Of a stretch of DNA of 15,171 bases, positions 7,481 through 14,081 are shown one piece after another. The notes beneath the pieces are model-generated. The model did no database searches and was not told the DNA's origin. It was given only the letters and a program-made list of their open reading frames with translations. The number at the start of each line of letters is the position of its first letter. Position 1 is the stretch's first letter. Location: assembly GCA_002505775.1 (NCBI GenBank), contig DAVY01000022.1, forward strand, positions 1 to 15,171, written 5' to 3'. The translations under genes were made by a program, and so were the position numbers. This stretch comes from Euryarchaeota archaeon UBA130. Lineage in GTDB: Archaea; Thermoplasmatota; Poseidoniia; Poseidoniales; Thalassarchaeaceae.

Positions 7481-8905
7481 ATGAATAAATCCATTTCAGG
7501 TTTTGACAAATGGGGCTTGGAGGGCTTCATATCGGATGCCATAATTGAGAGAGGATGGAAAGAGCCGACTGAGATTCAAATCGAGTCCATACCCCATGCT
7601 AGAAAAGGAAGGGATATCGTTGGTCAGGCTAGAACTGGGTCTGGGAAAACCGCTGCATTTGGGATACCTATCTTAGAGAAATGCTCCCCAACTGGAAGTA
7701 TCCAGGCAATAGTGCTATGCCCCACTAGAGAGCTTGCAGTACAGGTATCTGATGAATTATCAATCCTTCAGGGGAAGAAAGGACTGAACATACAGACAGT
7801 TTACGGAGGCACGGATATAGAAAAACAAGCAAAGAATCTCCGTAACGGTACAGACATAGTAGTCGGTACACCAGGAAGAGTCATAGACATGTCAAAAAGG
7901 GGGCATTTGAACCTTGAAACTATTTCTCTTTTCTGCTTAGATGAAGCAGATAGAATGCTTGACATGGGATTCTTTCCAGATGTTCTTTGGATTTTTGAAA
8001 AGATGGTAAACAGGGACCAGACTTTGCTGTTCAGTGCTACCTTCCCTCAAGAAGTTCTTGACGCCGCTGAAGAGTTCCTAGATGACCCTGTTCATGTAAT
8101 GAGCGAAGACCTTGTTGTCGAAGTCCCAGAGATAGACCAATACGCGATTAGAATTGGAAGAGCGAACAAACTCTGGGCTCTTGGAAGGATATTAGGCACT
8201 TCAGGGGAAGAATCACAGATTCTCATTTTCTCTAATACCAAGAGGATGGTCGATTTGATCGTAGAAAGATTGGCAAAATTCCGTTTCAGATCCGTCGGAT
8301 TACATGGGGACATGCCTCAGGGAAAGAGAGAGAAGATTCTCAAGTCCTTTAGAGACGGCTCAGAAAAAATAGTTGTAGCAACAGATGTGGCTGCAAGGGG
8401 TTTGGACGTAGACGGAATTACTCATGTGATTAATTACGATTTACCCGATGACACCGAGGTCTATGTCCACAGGATAGGTAGGACAGGGAGAATGGGCAGG
8501 AAAGGAGAATCTTGGAGCTTCGCTACGGGAGGTGAGGTTCAGCTCATAGACAAAATTTGTTCAACTTGGGGCCTGACAATTCCTTTCGTTGATGCTCCCT
8601 CTCTTCCTAAGGGAACGGACAGGGATTTTGTGCCAAAAAGAGACGACTGGGACGAGGTTTCAGATCCTTTCGGAATGGTGAGAGTTAGAATGAGCATGCC
8701 CTCAACCGTTAAAACCCGAAGAGAAATTGTAGACTGGATTATTTCCGAGGCCAGGATACCTGAGATTGCCATTGGAGAGGTAGAACAAGACTCGGAAAGT
8801 ACTATTGTTGAGATCCATGTTGAGAAGGTTGCATATGTGATTGATATCATCAAAAGTAGGAAATTTGATGGCGCCTCTCTGAAACCCGAGATTGAGGGCG
8901 CTTGA
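7481..8905 (+). CDS. DEAD-box RNA helicase with DbpA-like RNA-binding domain
   Basis: This 474-aa ATP-dependent RNA helicase has all the DEAD-box motifs: Q motif (FDKWGLEGF...PTEIQ), motif I ARTGSGKT (50-57), Ia PTRELAVQ, GGTD, TPGR, motif II DEAD (154-157), motif III SAT (185-187), IFSNTK, V ATDVAARGLD, and VI HRIGRTGRMGRKG (from residue 330). After the second RecA domain, residues about 412-473 (TRREIVDWIISEAR...IGEVEQDSESTIVEIHVEKVAYVIDIIKS...FDGASLKPEIEG) match the pattern of the DbpA/CsdA RNA-binding domain, an RRM-like fold that in E. coli DbpA recognises 23S rRNA helix 92. A role in ribosome assembly or RNA remodelling is likely. The start is ATG 7481, with GAGG 7 bases upstream. It follows the 94-aa gene by 15 bases and is followed by tusA-like after 37. 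The helicase call is firm; the tail assignment is by pattern. Confidence 0.93.
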   Translation: MNKSISGFDKWGLEGFISDAIIERGWKEPTEIQIESIPHARKGRDIVGQARTGSGKTAAFGIPILEKCSPTGSIQAIVLCPTRELAVQVSDELSILQGKKGLNIQTVYGGTDIEKQAKNLRNGTDIVVGTPGRVIDMSKRGHLNLETISLFCLDEADRMLDMGFFPDVLWIFEKMVNRDQTLLFSATFPQEVLDAAEEFLDDPVHVMSEDLVVEVPEIDQYAIRIGRANKLWALGRILGTSGEESQILIFSNTKRMVDLIVERLAKFRFRSVGLHGDMPQGKREKILKSFRDGSEKIVVATDVAARGLDVDGITHVINYDLPDDTEVYVHRIGRTGRMGRKGESWSFATGGEVQLIDKICSTWGLTIPFVDAPSLPKGTDRDFVPKRDDWDEVSDPFGMVRVRMSMPSTVKTRREIVDWIISEARIPEIAIGEVEQDSESTIVEIHVEKVAYVIDIIKSRKFDGASLKPEIEGA

Positions 8906-8942
8906 GCGTTGAATTCAAACGGTCTGTCTTCTTGGATGTAGC

Positions 8943-9200
8943 ATGGACCAAGTGAATTCTAAAACCAGGACATTGAATTTGCTGGGATTCTTCTGTCCGA
9001 TTCCGATAAACGAGACTAGAATCGCATTGTTAGAGTGCACGGACGGAGAGACGATTGAGGTATTGTGTGATGATCATGAAACCCTTAGGGATATTCCGTT
9101 ACTCTGTGAAAGAATGGGCGTGACCCTTCTATCTGTAGAAGAGGATGCGGGAGAGTATACATTCCTCATCAGTAAGACAAAAACCGCAGAGGTGATGTAG
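8943..9200 (+). CDS. TusA/SirA-like sulfur-carrier family protein
   Basis: This 85-aa protein belongs to the TusA (SirA/YeeD/YedF-like) family. The N-terminal strand TLNLLGFFCPIPINETRIAL carries the CPxP motif with the conserved Cys at residue 18, the site that carries persulfide sulfur in TusA. The strand ETIEVLCDDHETLRDIPLLCERMG matches the family's 'vl.DDp.a..DIp..c...Gh' segment, and the protein ends with the strand EYTFLISK. Family members pass sulfur to tRNA thiolation, molybdenum-cofactor synthesis or other acceptors; the acceptor here is unknown. ATG 8943 has a modest SD (GGATG plus 4 bases). Its TAG shares one base with the GTG start of the GTP cyclohydrolase II gene (TAGTG), so the two are probably translationally coupled. 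Two extra Cys (about residues 31 and 42, and one near 54) are not part of the core motif. Confidence 0.87.
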   Translation: MDQVNSKTRTLNLLGFFCPIPINETRIALLECTDGETIEVLCDDHETLRDIPLLCERMGVTLLSVEEDAGEYTFLISKTKTAEVM

Positions 9201-9832
9201 TGTCCTCAAACAATTTCAGAATTGAGGAATTGGAAGAGGTTCCTGCGGATGCCAAACTCCCTACTAATAATGGGGAGTTTAGAATTCGAGTTTTCCATGA
9301 TTCCATTAGTGGCATGGATCATGTCGCCCTCACGCTGGGAGAGATGAAGGGGCCGGATCCGGTTTTAGTCAGGGTTCACTCTGAATGCCTGACAGGGGAT
9401 GTTTTTGGTAGTCTCAGATGTGATTGTGGACCCCAGTTGAATTCAGCAATAAGACAGATCCAAGAGGTCGGGTGGGGATGCATAGTTTACCTAAGACAGG
9501 AGGGGAGAGGAATCGGTTTACATGCAAAGATACAAGCCTACAACCTGCAAGACAAAGGTGCAGATACTGTAGAGGCTAATTTGCTACTAGGGCATCCAGT
9601 CGATGCTAGAGACTACAGTATTGCCTCTGAGATTATTGGGGCAGTTGGAATTCATAATGTCTGCTTGTTAACCAACAATCCCGACAAGGTCAGGCAACTT
9701 GTCTCAAATGGAACCAATGTCTCTGAAAGAATGCCGCTGATTGAGGGGGTCGCCGACGAGAACAGGGAGTACCTCTCAATTAAAGTGGACAAAATGGGTC
9801 ATGACATACCTGAAGAAGAGCTTGGCAACTAA
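9200..9832 (+). CDS. ribA: GTP cyclohydrolase II
   Basis: This 210-aa protein is a complete single-domain bacterial-type GTP cyclohydrolase II. The enzyme opens the GTP imidazole ring, releasing formate and pyrophosphate, as the first step of riboflavin synthesis. Zinc ligands are visible at C63, C74 and C76 (SECLTGDVFGSLRCDCG), with the same spacing as C54, C65 and C67 in E. coli RibA. The nucleotide/active-site stretch RQEGRGIGL begins near 99, and RDYSIASEII and LLTNNPDKV are also conserved. No fused RibB domain is present. The start is GTG 9200, sharing one base with the previous stop, with the SD GAGGTGA whose GGTGA is 4 bases before GTG. Well-studied archaea use the unrelated GTP cyclohydrolase III (ArfA), so this gene probably came from bacteria. 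The product call is firm. Confidence 0.94.
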   Translation: MSSNNFRIEELEEVPADAKLPTNNGEFRIRVFHDSISGMDHVALTLGEMKGPDPVLVRVHSECLTGDVFGSLRCDCGPQLNSAIRQIQEVGWGCIVYLRQEGRGIGLHAKIQAYNLQDKGADTVEANLLLGHPVDARDYSIASEIIGAVGIHNVCLLTNNPDKVRQLVSNGTNVSERMPLIEGVADENREYLSIKVDKMGHDIPEEELGN

Positions 9833-9837
9833 ACAAA

Positions 9838-9913
9838 TGGGGCCGTGACCGGGACTTGAACCCGGGCCGGCGGGACCACAACCCACCGTGCTAACCGCTA
9901 CACTATCACAGCC
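9838..9913 (-). tRNA. tRNA-His (anticodon GTG), with encoded G-1 and CCA
   Basis: The minus-strand sequence folds into a full cloverleaf. The acceptor stem GCTGTGA pairs with TCACGGC (one G-U). The D stem GTGT/GCAC has loop AGCGGTTA. The anticodon stem GTGGG/CCCGC has loop TTGTGGT, giving anticodon GTG. The variable loop is CGGC, and the T arm is CCGGG/CCCGG around TTCAAGT. The histidine identity pair is present: an encoded G-1 (9913) opposite discriminator C73 (9841). CCA (9840-9838) is also encoded. The gene is intronless. It lies between ribA and the CARDB gene and is transcribed against both. Confidence 0.97.
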
Positions 9914-9920
9914 GTATGTT

Positions 9921-9962
9921 AACAGTCGGGCGTATTCCTATTTATCAACAGTTAGGCGCATT
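9921..9962 (+). repeat. Two imperfect 16-bp direct repeats, 26-bp period
   Basis: AACAGTCGGGCGTATT (9921-9936) and AACAGTTAGGCGCATT (9947-9962) match at 13 of 16 positions. They are spaced 26 bases apart, start to start. They lie on either side of the minus-strand TATA box of tRNA-His and just upstream of the CARDB promoter, so they could be binding sites for a regulator acting on either gene. Chance or an old local duplication are alternatives. Confidence 0.4.
9938..9946 (-). promoter_or_regulatory. TATA box for tRNA-His
   Basis: On the minus strand GATAAATAG is centred 29 bases upstream of tRNA base G-1, the normal place for an archaeal TATA box, so the transcript may begin at or very near the mature 5' end. 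It is flanked by the two copies of a 16-base direct repeat. Confidence 0.55.
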
Positions 9963-9967
9963 TTGTT

Positions 9968-9974
9968 CATATAA
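9968..9974 (+). promoter_or_regulatory. TATA box for the CARDB surface-protein gene
   Basis: CATATAA lies about 26 bases before a predicted transcript start near 9997. That leaves a leader of about 15 bases containing GGTGA, 4 bases before GTG 10013. It also argues against the upstream TTG 9983 as the start, because that codon would lie before the transcript start. Confidence 0.45.
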
Positions 9975-10012
9975 CCAACGGGTTGAAGCACTATGCTCAT
10001 TGTGGTGAAGAC

Positions 10013-12394
10013 GTGAACGGGTTTAGAGGGTGTATAACAATCATCTCAATAATACTCATTTCTACTCAAATCGGAGTGATTGTAGGGGGAGACTCAGTTG
10101 TATCGGTCGACGACAATGAGGTTCTAGAAGCTGGTTCTTTCGAAGACAGCTCCTTATGGTCAATTTCCTCAACATCTGGATTCAGTCAGAATTCCGCTCA
10201 GTACTCAATGGGCATGGTTGCTGATGAAGAGTTATCGTTCACCCATGATAGGCCAGAGAATTTTGACGAGATAATATCGTGGTCCAGTTCAAGCCCTACT
10301 TCTTCTAATTACAGCACGGGCAATCCTGACGGATACTACACATGGTCCAGAGGGCCGAACATCACTTTGGAAGGTTTCGAATTCGATGGGATGAGCTCAT
10401 TGGTTTTAGCCAATATATCACTTGTGATCCACTTTGAGATACCAGACGTACTCTATTCGGATACTGTGAGAATAATTCTCGGAGGCGTAGGTAGTGAAAA
10501 GCTCATTAAGACCTATACTAGAACTTTATCTGGAGTATACAAGATGAACAATCCACTAGTAATTCCCCTAGATGATCAGGCACAATGGACTTGGCAACTT
10601 GCTGAAGGAGCCTATATCACAATAGACTACGTTTCTCAAGGGGGCGGTAGTGATGACTCAGAAGTTAGGGTGGACGCGGTTGGCATTAAAGCGAGGTATC
10701 TCCAGCCATGGTATTCATTTGAAAATGTGAAGGCAACTCATGAACTCAATGGACACGGGATGCCTGTTCTGGACTTTGGACCATATGATGGTGACATCAA
10801 CGGACTAGTAGCGGAGAGCTGTGGCCTAACTAATGATGGGGGATCCCCAGGTACATGGGAATTCACGGTTACAGCCCCTTACGGTCAAGAATTAGGCAGG
10901 ATTCATATCTTTGGAGATGGTAATTTCACGATAGAAGCCATGCCAGAGGGACAGACATCGATGGAAAATTGGGAGACATATGGCAATGGTGATTTATTGG
11001 ACCAACGTGACGTCACAAATTCGATTAGGTTGACAATTTACGATGGATGCATCAGCCTCGCTAGAGTTGATGTTAATGATCCACAACTGGTGGTTTCTGG
11101 GACGATTAGTGGAGATGTTACGGGCCTTTCTCAGGCAGGTAGTTCGATAAAGTTCGCTTTGGGTAGTTTTCTTATAAATAGCGTACCAATCAATCTAGGA
11201 GAGTTCGAGTTCTCCTTGCCAATAGGACATGCCTTGCCTACTGAGTCTAGTTCTGCTGAATTTGGAATAGCATCTAGATTCCAGTGGGCATCAGATGGCT
11301 CTTCAGAAACTGTAGTCGTGCACATAGATAGTGCAAGTATCTCTGGAGGTTACACGATAGAGTGGGACAGAGATCCTGAATGCATATCCATGAATGATAT
11401 TGACCTTGAGGAGGATGGGGGAAGTGTCTTGATTCCTCTTAGCGTTACATGCACTGATGATATCACTGATCCAAGTAATTTAGTGGTCGAAGCTACCAGC
11501 TCCGCGCAAGAAATAGTGTATGTTTATTCTGAGGGTAGCTCACTGGTTATTCAGCCAATGCCCGAATCTTTTGGAGAGTCAACGGTTTCTGTCGTAATAA
11601 TTGACGAGGGAGGGAATGAGTGGAGGGATTCATTCAAAGTCGACGTTTCAGAAATCGAGGATCCCCCCCGACTCGAGGGATTGCCAATGTCCGTGTATGT
11701 TGAAATCGGGGAGTCTGCTGAGCTAGAAATCGAAATAATTGACCCAGACACTGAAAATCTGATGATATCAACCAGTCGTTCATGGGCAGTGTACTCCGAG
11801 GGGATTCTGACGATGAGTCCAGTGGAGACGGGAGTGCATTCTGTGGAGATAGTAGTCAGCGACGGCAATAGTCAATATTCCCAGATGATTGATGTTGTGG
11901 TGACTTCTAAACCGGATTTAGTTGTTGAAACTATATCTGTATCTAACCCAGATACAGGGGGTTCTGGTTTGAGGGACGGAGAGGTTGGCACAATATTGAG
12001 CTATGTTAGAAACGAAGGGATGGGCGATGCGGGTGGCGTTGAAGTAAGATGCTACTTGGATGATGCACTGGTTGGCACCTCGACAATTCCTCTTGTTACT
12101 CCAGGAGGATTGGAAGAAGTGCAGTGTGATGCGGTTTTCCAAGGTCCGGGCATACAACTAGTTCGAGTTGAAGTAGATAACTCCGGCTCTATTCTAGAGA
12201 CTGATGAAGGAAATAATGTGAAGGAGCTAGAGGTCACTGTTGGAACGAATTCCCAATCTCCTTCAGAAGAAGATGAATCTAACAGAAATGCCATCATTCT
12301 TGCGAGTTCCATTGGAGTGATGATGATCTGTCTGGCATTCCTTCGAGTGGGACCGGGAAGAGTGAAAAAGCCATACAACAGAAGTCGGAAGTAG
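10013..12394 (+). CDS. Secreted, membrane-anchored surface protein with CARDB domain
   Basis: From GTG 10013 this is a 793-aa protein. A hydrophobic N-terminal segment (about 7-26, CITIISIILISTQIGVIVGG) is a likely signal peptide or anchor. The long ectodomain is acidic, Ser/Gly-rich and beta-rich. Two parts are recognisable: an Ig/cadherin-like module around residues 553-633 (PPRLEGLPMSVYVEIGESAE...IDPDT) and a CARDB-type adhesion module at about 634-740 (PDLVVETISVSNP...VRNEG...VEVRCYLDD...VEVDNSGSILETDEGNN). An acidic spacer, one transmembrane helix (about 760-778) and a basic tail (GRVKKPYNRSRK) complete a type-I membrane layout with the ectodomain outside. The frame is open to TTG 9983; GTG 10013 is chosen for its SD (GGTGA plus 4 bases) and the TATA position. 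The role is probably cell-surface binding or S-layer-like; the ligand is unknown. The N-terminal 500 residues match no family I can name. Confidence 0.82.
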   Translation: MNGFRGCITIISIILISTQIGVIVGGDSVVSVDDNEVLEAGSFEDSSLWSISSTSGFSQNSAQYSMGMVADEELSFTHDRPENFDEIISWSSSSPTSSNYSTGNPDGYYTWSRGPNITLEGFEFDGMSSLVLANISLVIHFEIPDVLYSDTVRIILGGVGSEKLIKTYTRTLSGVYKMNNPLVIPLDDQAQWTWQLAEGAYITIDYVSQGGGSDDSEVRVDAVGIKARYLQPWYSFENVKATHELNGHGMPVLDFGPYDGDINGLVAESCGLTNDGGSPGTWEFTVTAPYGQELGRIHIFGDGNFTIEAMPEGQTSMENWETYGNGDLLDQRDVTNSIRLTIYDGCISLARVDVNDPQLVVSGTISGDVTGLSQAGSSIKFALGSFLINSVPINLGEFEFSLPIGHALPTESSSAEFGIASRFQWASDGSSETVVVHIDSASISGGYTIEWDRDPECISMNDIDLEEDGGSVLIPLSVTCTDDITDPSNLVVEATSSAQEIVYVYSEGSSLVIQPMPESFGESTVSVVIIDEGGNEWRDSFKVDVSEIEDPPRLEGLPMSVYVEIGESAELEIEIIDPDTENLMISTSRSWAVYSEGILTMSPVETGVHSVEIVVSDGNSQYSQMIDVVVTSKPDLVVETISVSNPDTGGSGLRDGEVGTILSYVRNEGMGDAGGVEVRCYLDDALVGTSTIPLVTPGGLEEVQCDAVFQGPGIQLVRVEVDNSGSILETDEGNNVKELEVTVGTNSQSPSEEDESNRNAIILASSIGVMMICLAFLRVGPGRVKKPYNRSRK

Positions 12395-12493
12395 TATTCT
12401 TGACGACCCCTTTGGCCGATAATCACATATTCCCCAGTAATTGTTATAGAGGCCACGAATCGAATTGTGCTTCCCGACTATGGAGGCAGTTGA
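12395..12493 (+). promoter_or_regulatory. Possible promoter upstream of a microORF
   Basis: After the CARDB stop, a TTATAG box (12444-12449) could start a transcript near 12472. GGAGG (12481-12485) then stands 7 bases before ATG 12494, the same register as the SD of EF-1beta. No hairpin terminator for the CARDB gene was seen. These are weak signals individually. Confidence 0.25.
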
Positions 12494-12559
12494 ATGATGA
12501 AGCTGATAATCAGGTTAGAAACCGACGAGTGGGTCTATGAAGAGCACGAGATCGTTTAG
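12494..12559 (+). CDS. Possible 21-aa microprotein
   Basis: This short frame encodes MMKLIIRLETDEWVYEEHEIV. It has a perfect GGAGG 7 bases before ATG 12494 and a TATA-like box about 48 bases upstream. Its stop TAG overlaps the stop of the convergent truB gene by three bases. The peptide is amphipathic, with a hydrophobic/basic start (KLIIRL) and an acidic end; no family is recognised. It could be a real microprotein, the remnant of a longer gene, or chance. Only the translation signals support it. Confidence 0.3.
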   Translation: MMKLIIRLETDEWVYEEHEIV

Positions 12560-13533
12560 GACGATTTAGACCAGCTTTGTGGGTATGTTCCGGGAGTCAT
12601 CAGCACTGACTTTGGTTTGGCGATTTCCCCTGAGCTTATACCAACTAGAGTATCTGTATCCACAATTAATTCCGCGACTGCCACGGCCTCCGCTTTCAGA
12701 CTCTCTATCAGAATCAGCGATCCTGCCTTGATGCCTGGCGTGGCCTTTACGACACCTGGTCTAGCTAATGATGCGCCATGGGAAACGGCAGCAGCGGCGC
12801 CGTCTTTAACTACCAGCTTCGGAAGATGTGAAAGCAATCTCTCAATTGGGCAAATCAGTCTTCTAATCCCTCTATCGTCTCCATGCTCCCTGTAAACATG
12901 AAGTGCATCAGTCAATTGTTGCATTGTGCAGGCCATGGAAGCGTCGAATGACCCTGCCTGAGTCCTGTGTAACTCAATCAGTTCGCACCTTGACCCGACC
13001 ATTAACCCCAAATCCCTAGCAAGGGTACGTATGTACGTCCCTGCTTCGCAGAATACCTCAACTACGATAACTCTGGAAGAATGATCTATGTCCAAAAGGT
13101 CGATTCCATTGAAAACACGACTCCTAACCCTCACCTTGACTGCAGATTCCTTGGGAGGGACGTTGTATGACCTTCCGATCATAGATGACAAAACATCTTT
13201 CACAGCCTTCTCATCTACTTCCTCGGAGAATCTCATCACGCCGACATACCTCTTATCTCCGGAGAGTACAATATCAGTAAGCCTAGTTGCTCTCCCACAT
13301 AGAAGGGTAAGGACGCCAGTTGCAAAAGGGTCGAGTGTCCCTCCATGCCCTAGCTTCTTTATTCCCAACAGGTTCCTTGCCCACGCGGCTAGTTGATGGC
13401 TAGTGGGCCCCCTTGGTTTGTTTACAAGGATAGCTCCGGAACCAAGTAGCTCCTCAATATCTCTTGAATTCGGATAAGTTCCACTTCTGGAATCAGTGGT
13501 AACGGACTCCTGTAATGTAATTAGTTCGGTCAT
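12556..13533 (-). CDS. truB: tRNA/rRNA pseudouridine synthase Cbf5 (TruB family)
   Basis: This 325-aa protein is the archaeal Cbf5/dyskerin-type TruB, the catalytic subunit of H/ACA-guided pseudouridylation and able to act on tRNA U55. Features are the motif GAILVNKPRGPTSHQ (33-47), the catalytic loop LGHGGTLDPFATGVL with nucleophile D68, RYVGVMRF, PPKESAVKVRVR, the CEAGTYIRTLARDLG motif, and a C-terminal PUA domain (from about 240: LPKLVVKDGAAAAVSHGASLARPGVV). The loop residue is Gly where most members have Ser (GHSGTLDP). An unconserved N-terminal 30 residues precede the core. ATG 13533 overlaps the cmk stop by 4 bases (ATGA), and GAGGGAG upstream is the SD. DUF106-cmk-cbf5 is a common archaeal gene order, with ribosomal proteins L34e and L14e missing here. 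Confidence 0.93.
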   Translation of the reverse strand: MTELITLQESVTTDSRSGTYPNSRDIEELLGSGAILVNKPRGPTSHQLAAWARNLLGIKKLGHGGTLDPFATGVLTLLCGRATRLTDIVLSGDKRYVGVMRFSEEVDEKAVKDVLSSMIGRSYNVPPKESAVKVRVRSRVFNGIDLLDIDHSSRVIVVEVFCEAGTYIRTLARDLGLMVGSRCELIELHRTQAGSFDASMACTMQQLTDALHVYREHGDDRGIRRLICPIERLLSHLPKLVVKDGAAAAVSHGASLARPGVVKATPGIKAGSLILIESLKAEAVAVAELIVDTDTLVGISSGEIAKPKSVLMTPGTYPQSWSKSS

Positions 13534-14069
13534 TCTTTCTCCCTCAGTTTACCTTTTACAATAGCCAAAACTTCTGACGGAGATAAGTCATCCGCTTCGA
13601 TAATCACGTTGTAGGGGGACATATCATCAAGATCGATGTCATAGAGTATTTTGTAACGGGCCATATCATCAGAATTTCTCTGTAATGAAGCTGAATGTAC
13701 TCTCTCAAAATCCCCGCCTTCTCTTGACATTATTCTATTTGCGCGTTCCCTATCAGAGACTTCGACCCAGACCCTCAGACAATCGATTCCGGCAAAATGA
13801 GCCCACCAACCGCTAAGTCTACTCTCGACTATGGATGGGCCATCTTCCGAGGAAATGAGATTTTTCAACATATCATCTAGTGAACGGTCAACTTCAAAAT
13901 TTTCTTTGCACAGTCTGCTGAACTCTTCCACGGTGAGATTCATCCTTCTGGCCTCTTGACGAAAAATATCCCCTCCGTTGACTGAATCCCAGCCCATGTC
14001 TTTTGCCAAGAGGTCTACAAGCGTTGAGGTGCCACTACCGGGCTTGCCACTTACAGTTACCTTGAGCAG
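13530..14069 (-). CDS. cmk: Cytidylate (CMP/dCMP) kinase, probable CTG start
   Basis: Archaeal CMP kinase phosphorylates CMP and dCMP with ATP. The protein is 179 aa when read from CTG 14069, the usual length for the family. The essential P-loop is SGKPGSGTST (residues 7-16), followed by LLAKDMGWDSVNGGDIFRQEA (20-40), the NMP-binding FEVDRSLDDML segment, ESRLSGWWAH and the LID region RVWVEVSDRERANRIMSREGG. No ATG, GTG or TTG lies upstream of the P-loop in this frame. The first such codon, TTG 14009, would delete the P-loop. CTG 14069 has a perfect GGAGGTGA, with GGTGA exactly 4 bases upstream. The alternative is a one-base error in the CCCCC run at 14069-14073. The gene sits between DUF106 (stop at 14074) and cbf5 (ATGA overlap). 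Confidence 0.9.
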   Translation of the reverse strand: MLKVTVSGKPGSGTSTLVDLLAKDMGWDSVNGGDIFRQEARRMNLTVEEFSRLCKENFEVDRSLDDMLKNLISSEDGPSIVESRLSGWWAHFAGIDCLRVWVEVSDRERANRIMSREGGDFERVHSASLQRNSDDMARYKILYDIDLDDMSPYNVIIEADDLSPSEVLAIVKGKLREKE

Positions 14070-14073
14070 GGGG

Positions 14074-14081
14074 TCACCTCC
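14074..14081 (-). promoter_or_regulatory. Strong SD (GGAGGTGA) deciding the cmk start
   Basis: GGAGGTGA on the minus strand overlaps the stop codon of the DUF106 gene (the TGA is its last three bases). It is followed by CCCC and then CTG 14069. The spacing equals that of the cupin, truD, ribA and CARDB genes in this window, which supports initiation at CTG. Confidence 0.7.

Noticed and set aside
9921..9962. The two direct repeats as a CRISPR or integration site next to a tRNA
   Set aside because: There are only two imperfect copies with no spacer array, they lie at the 5' rather than 3' side of the tRNA, and no integrase gene is present.
9983..10012. TTG 9983 as start of the CARDB gene
   Set aside because: It lies only about 12 bases after the TATA box and so would precede the transcript start; GTG 10013 has a proper SD.
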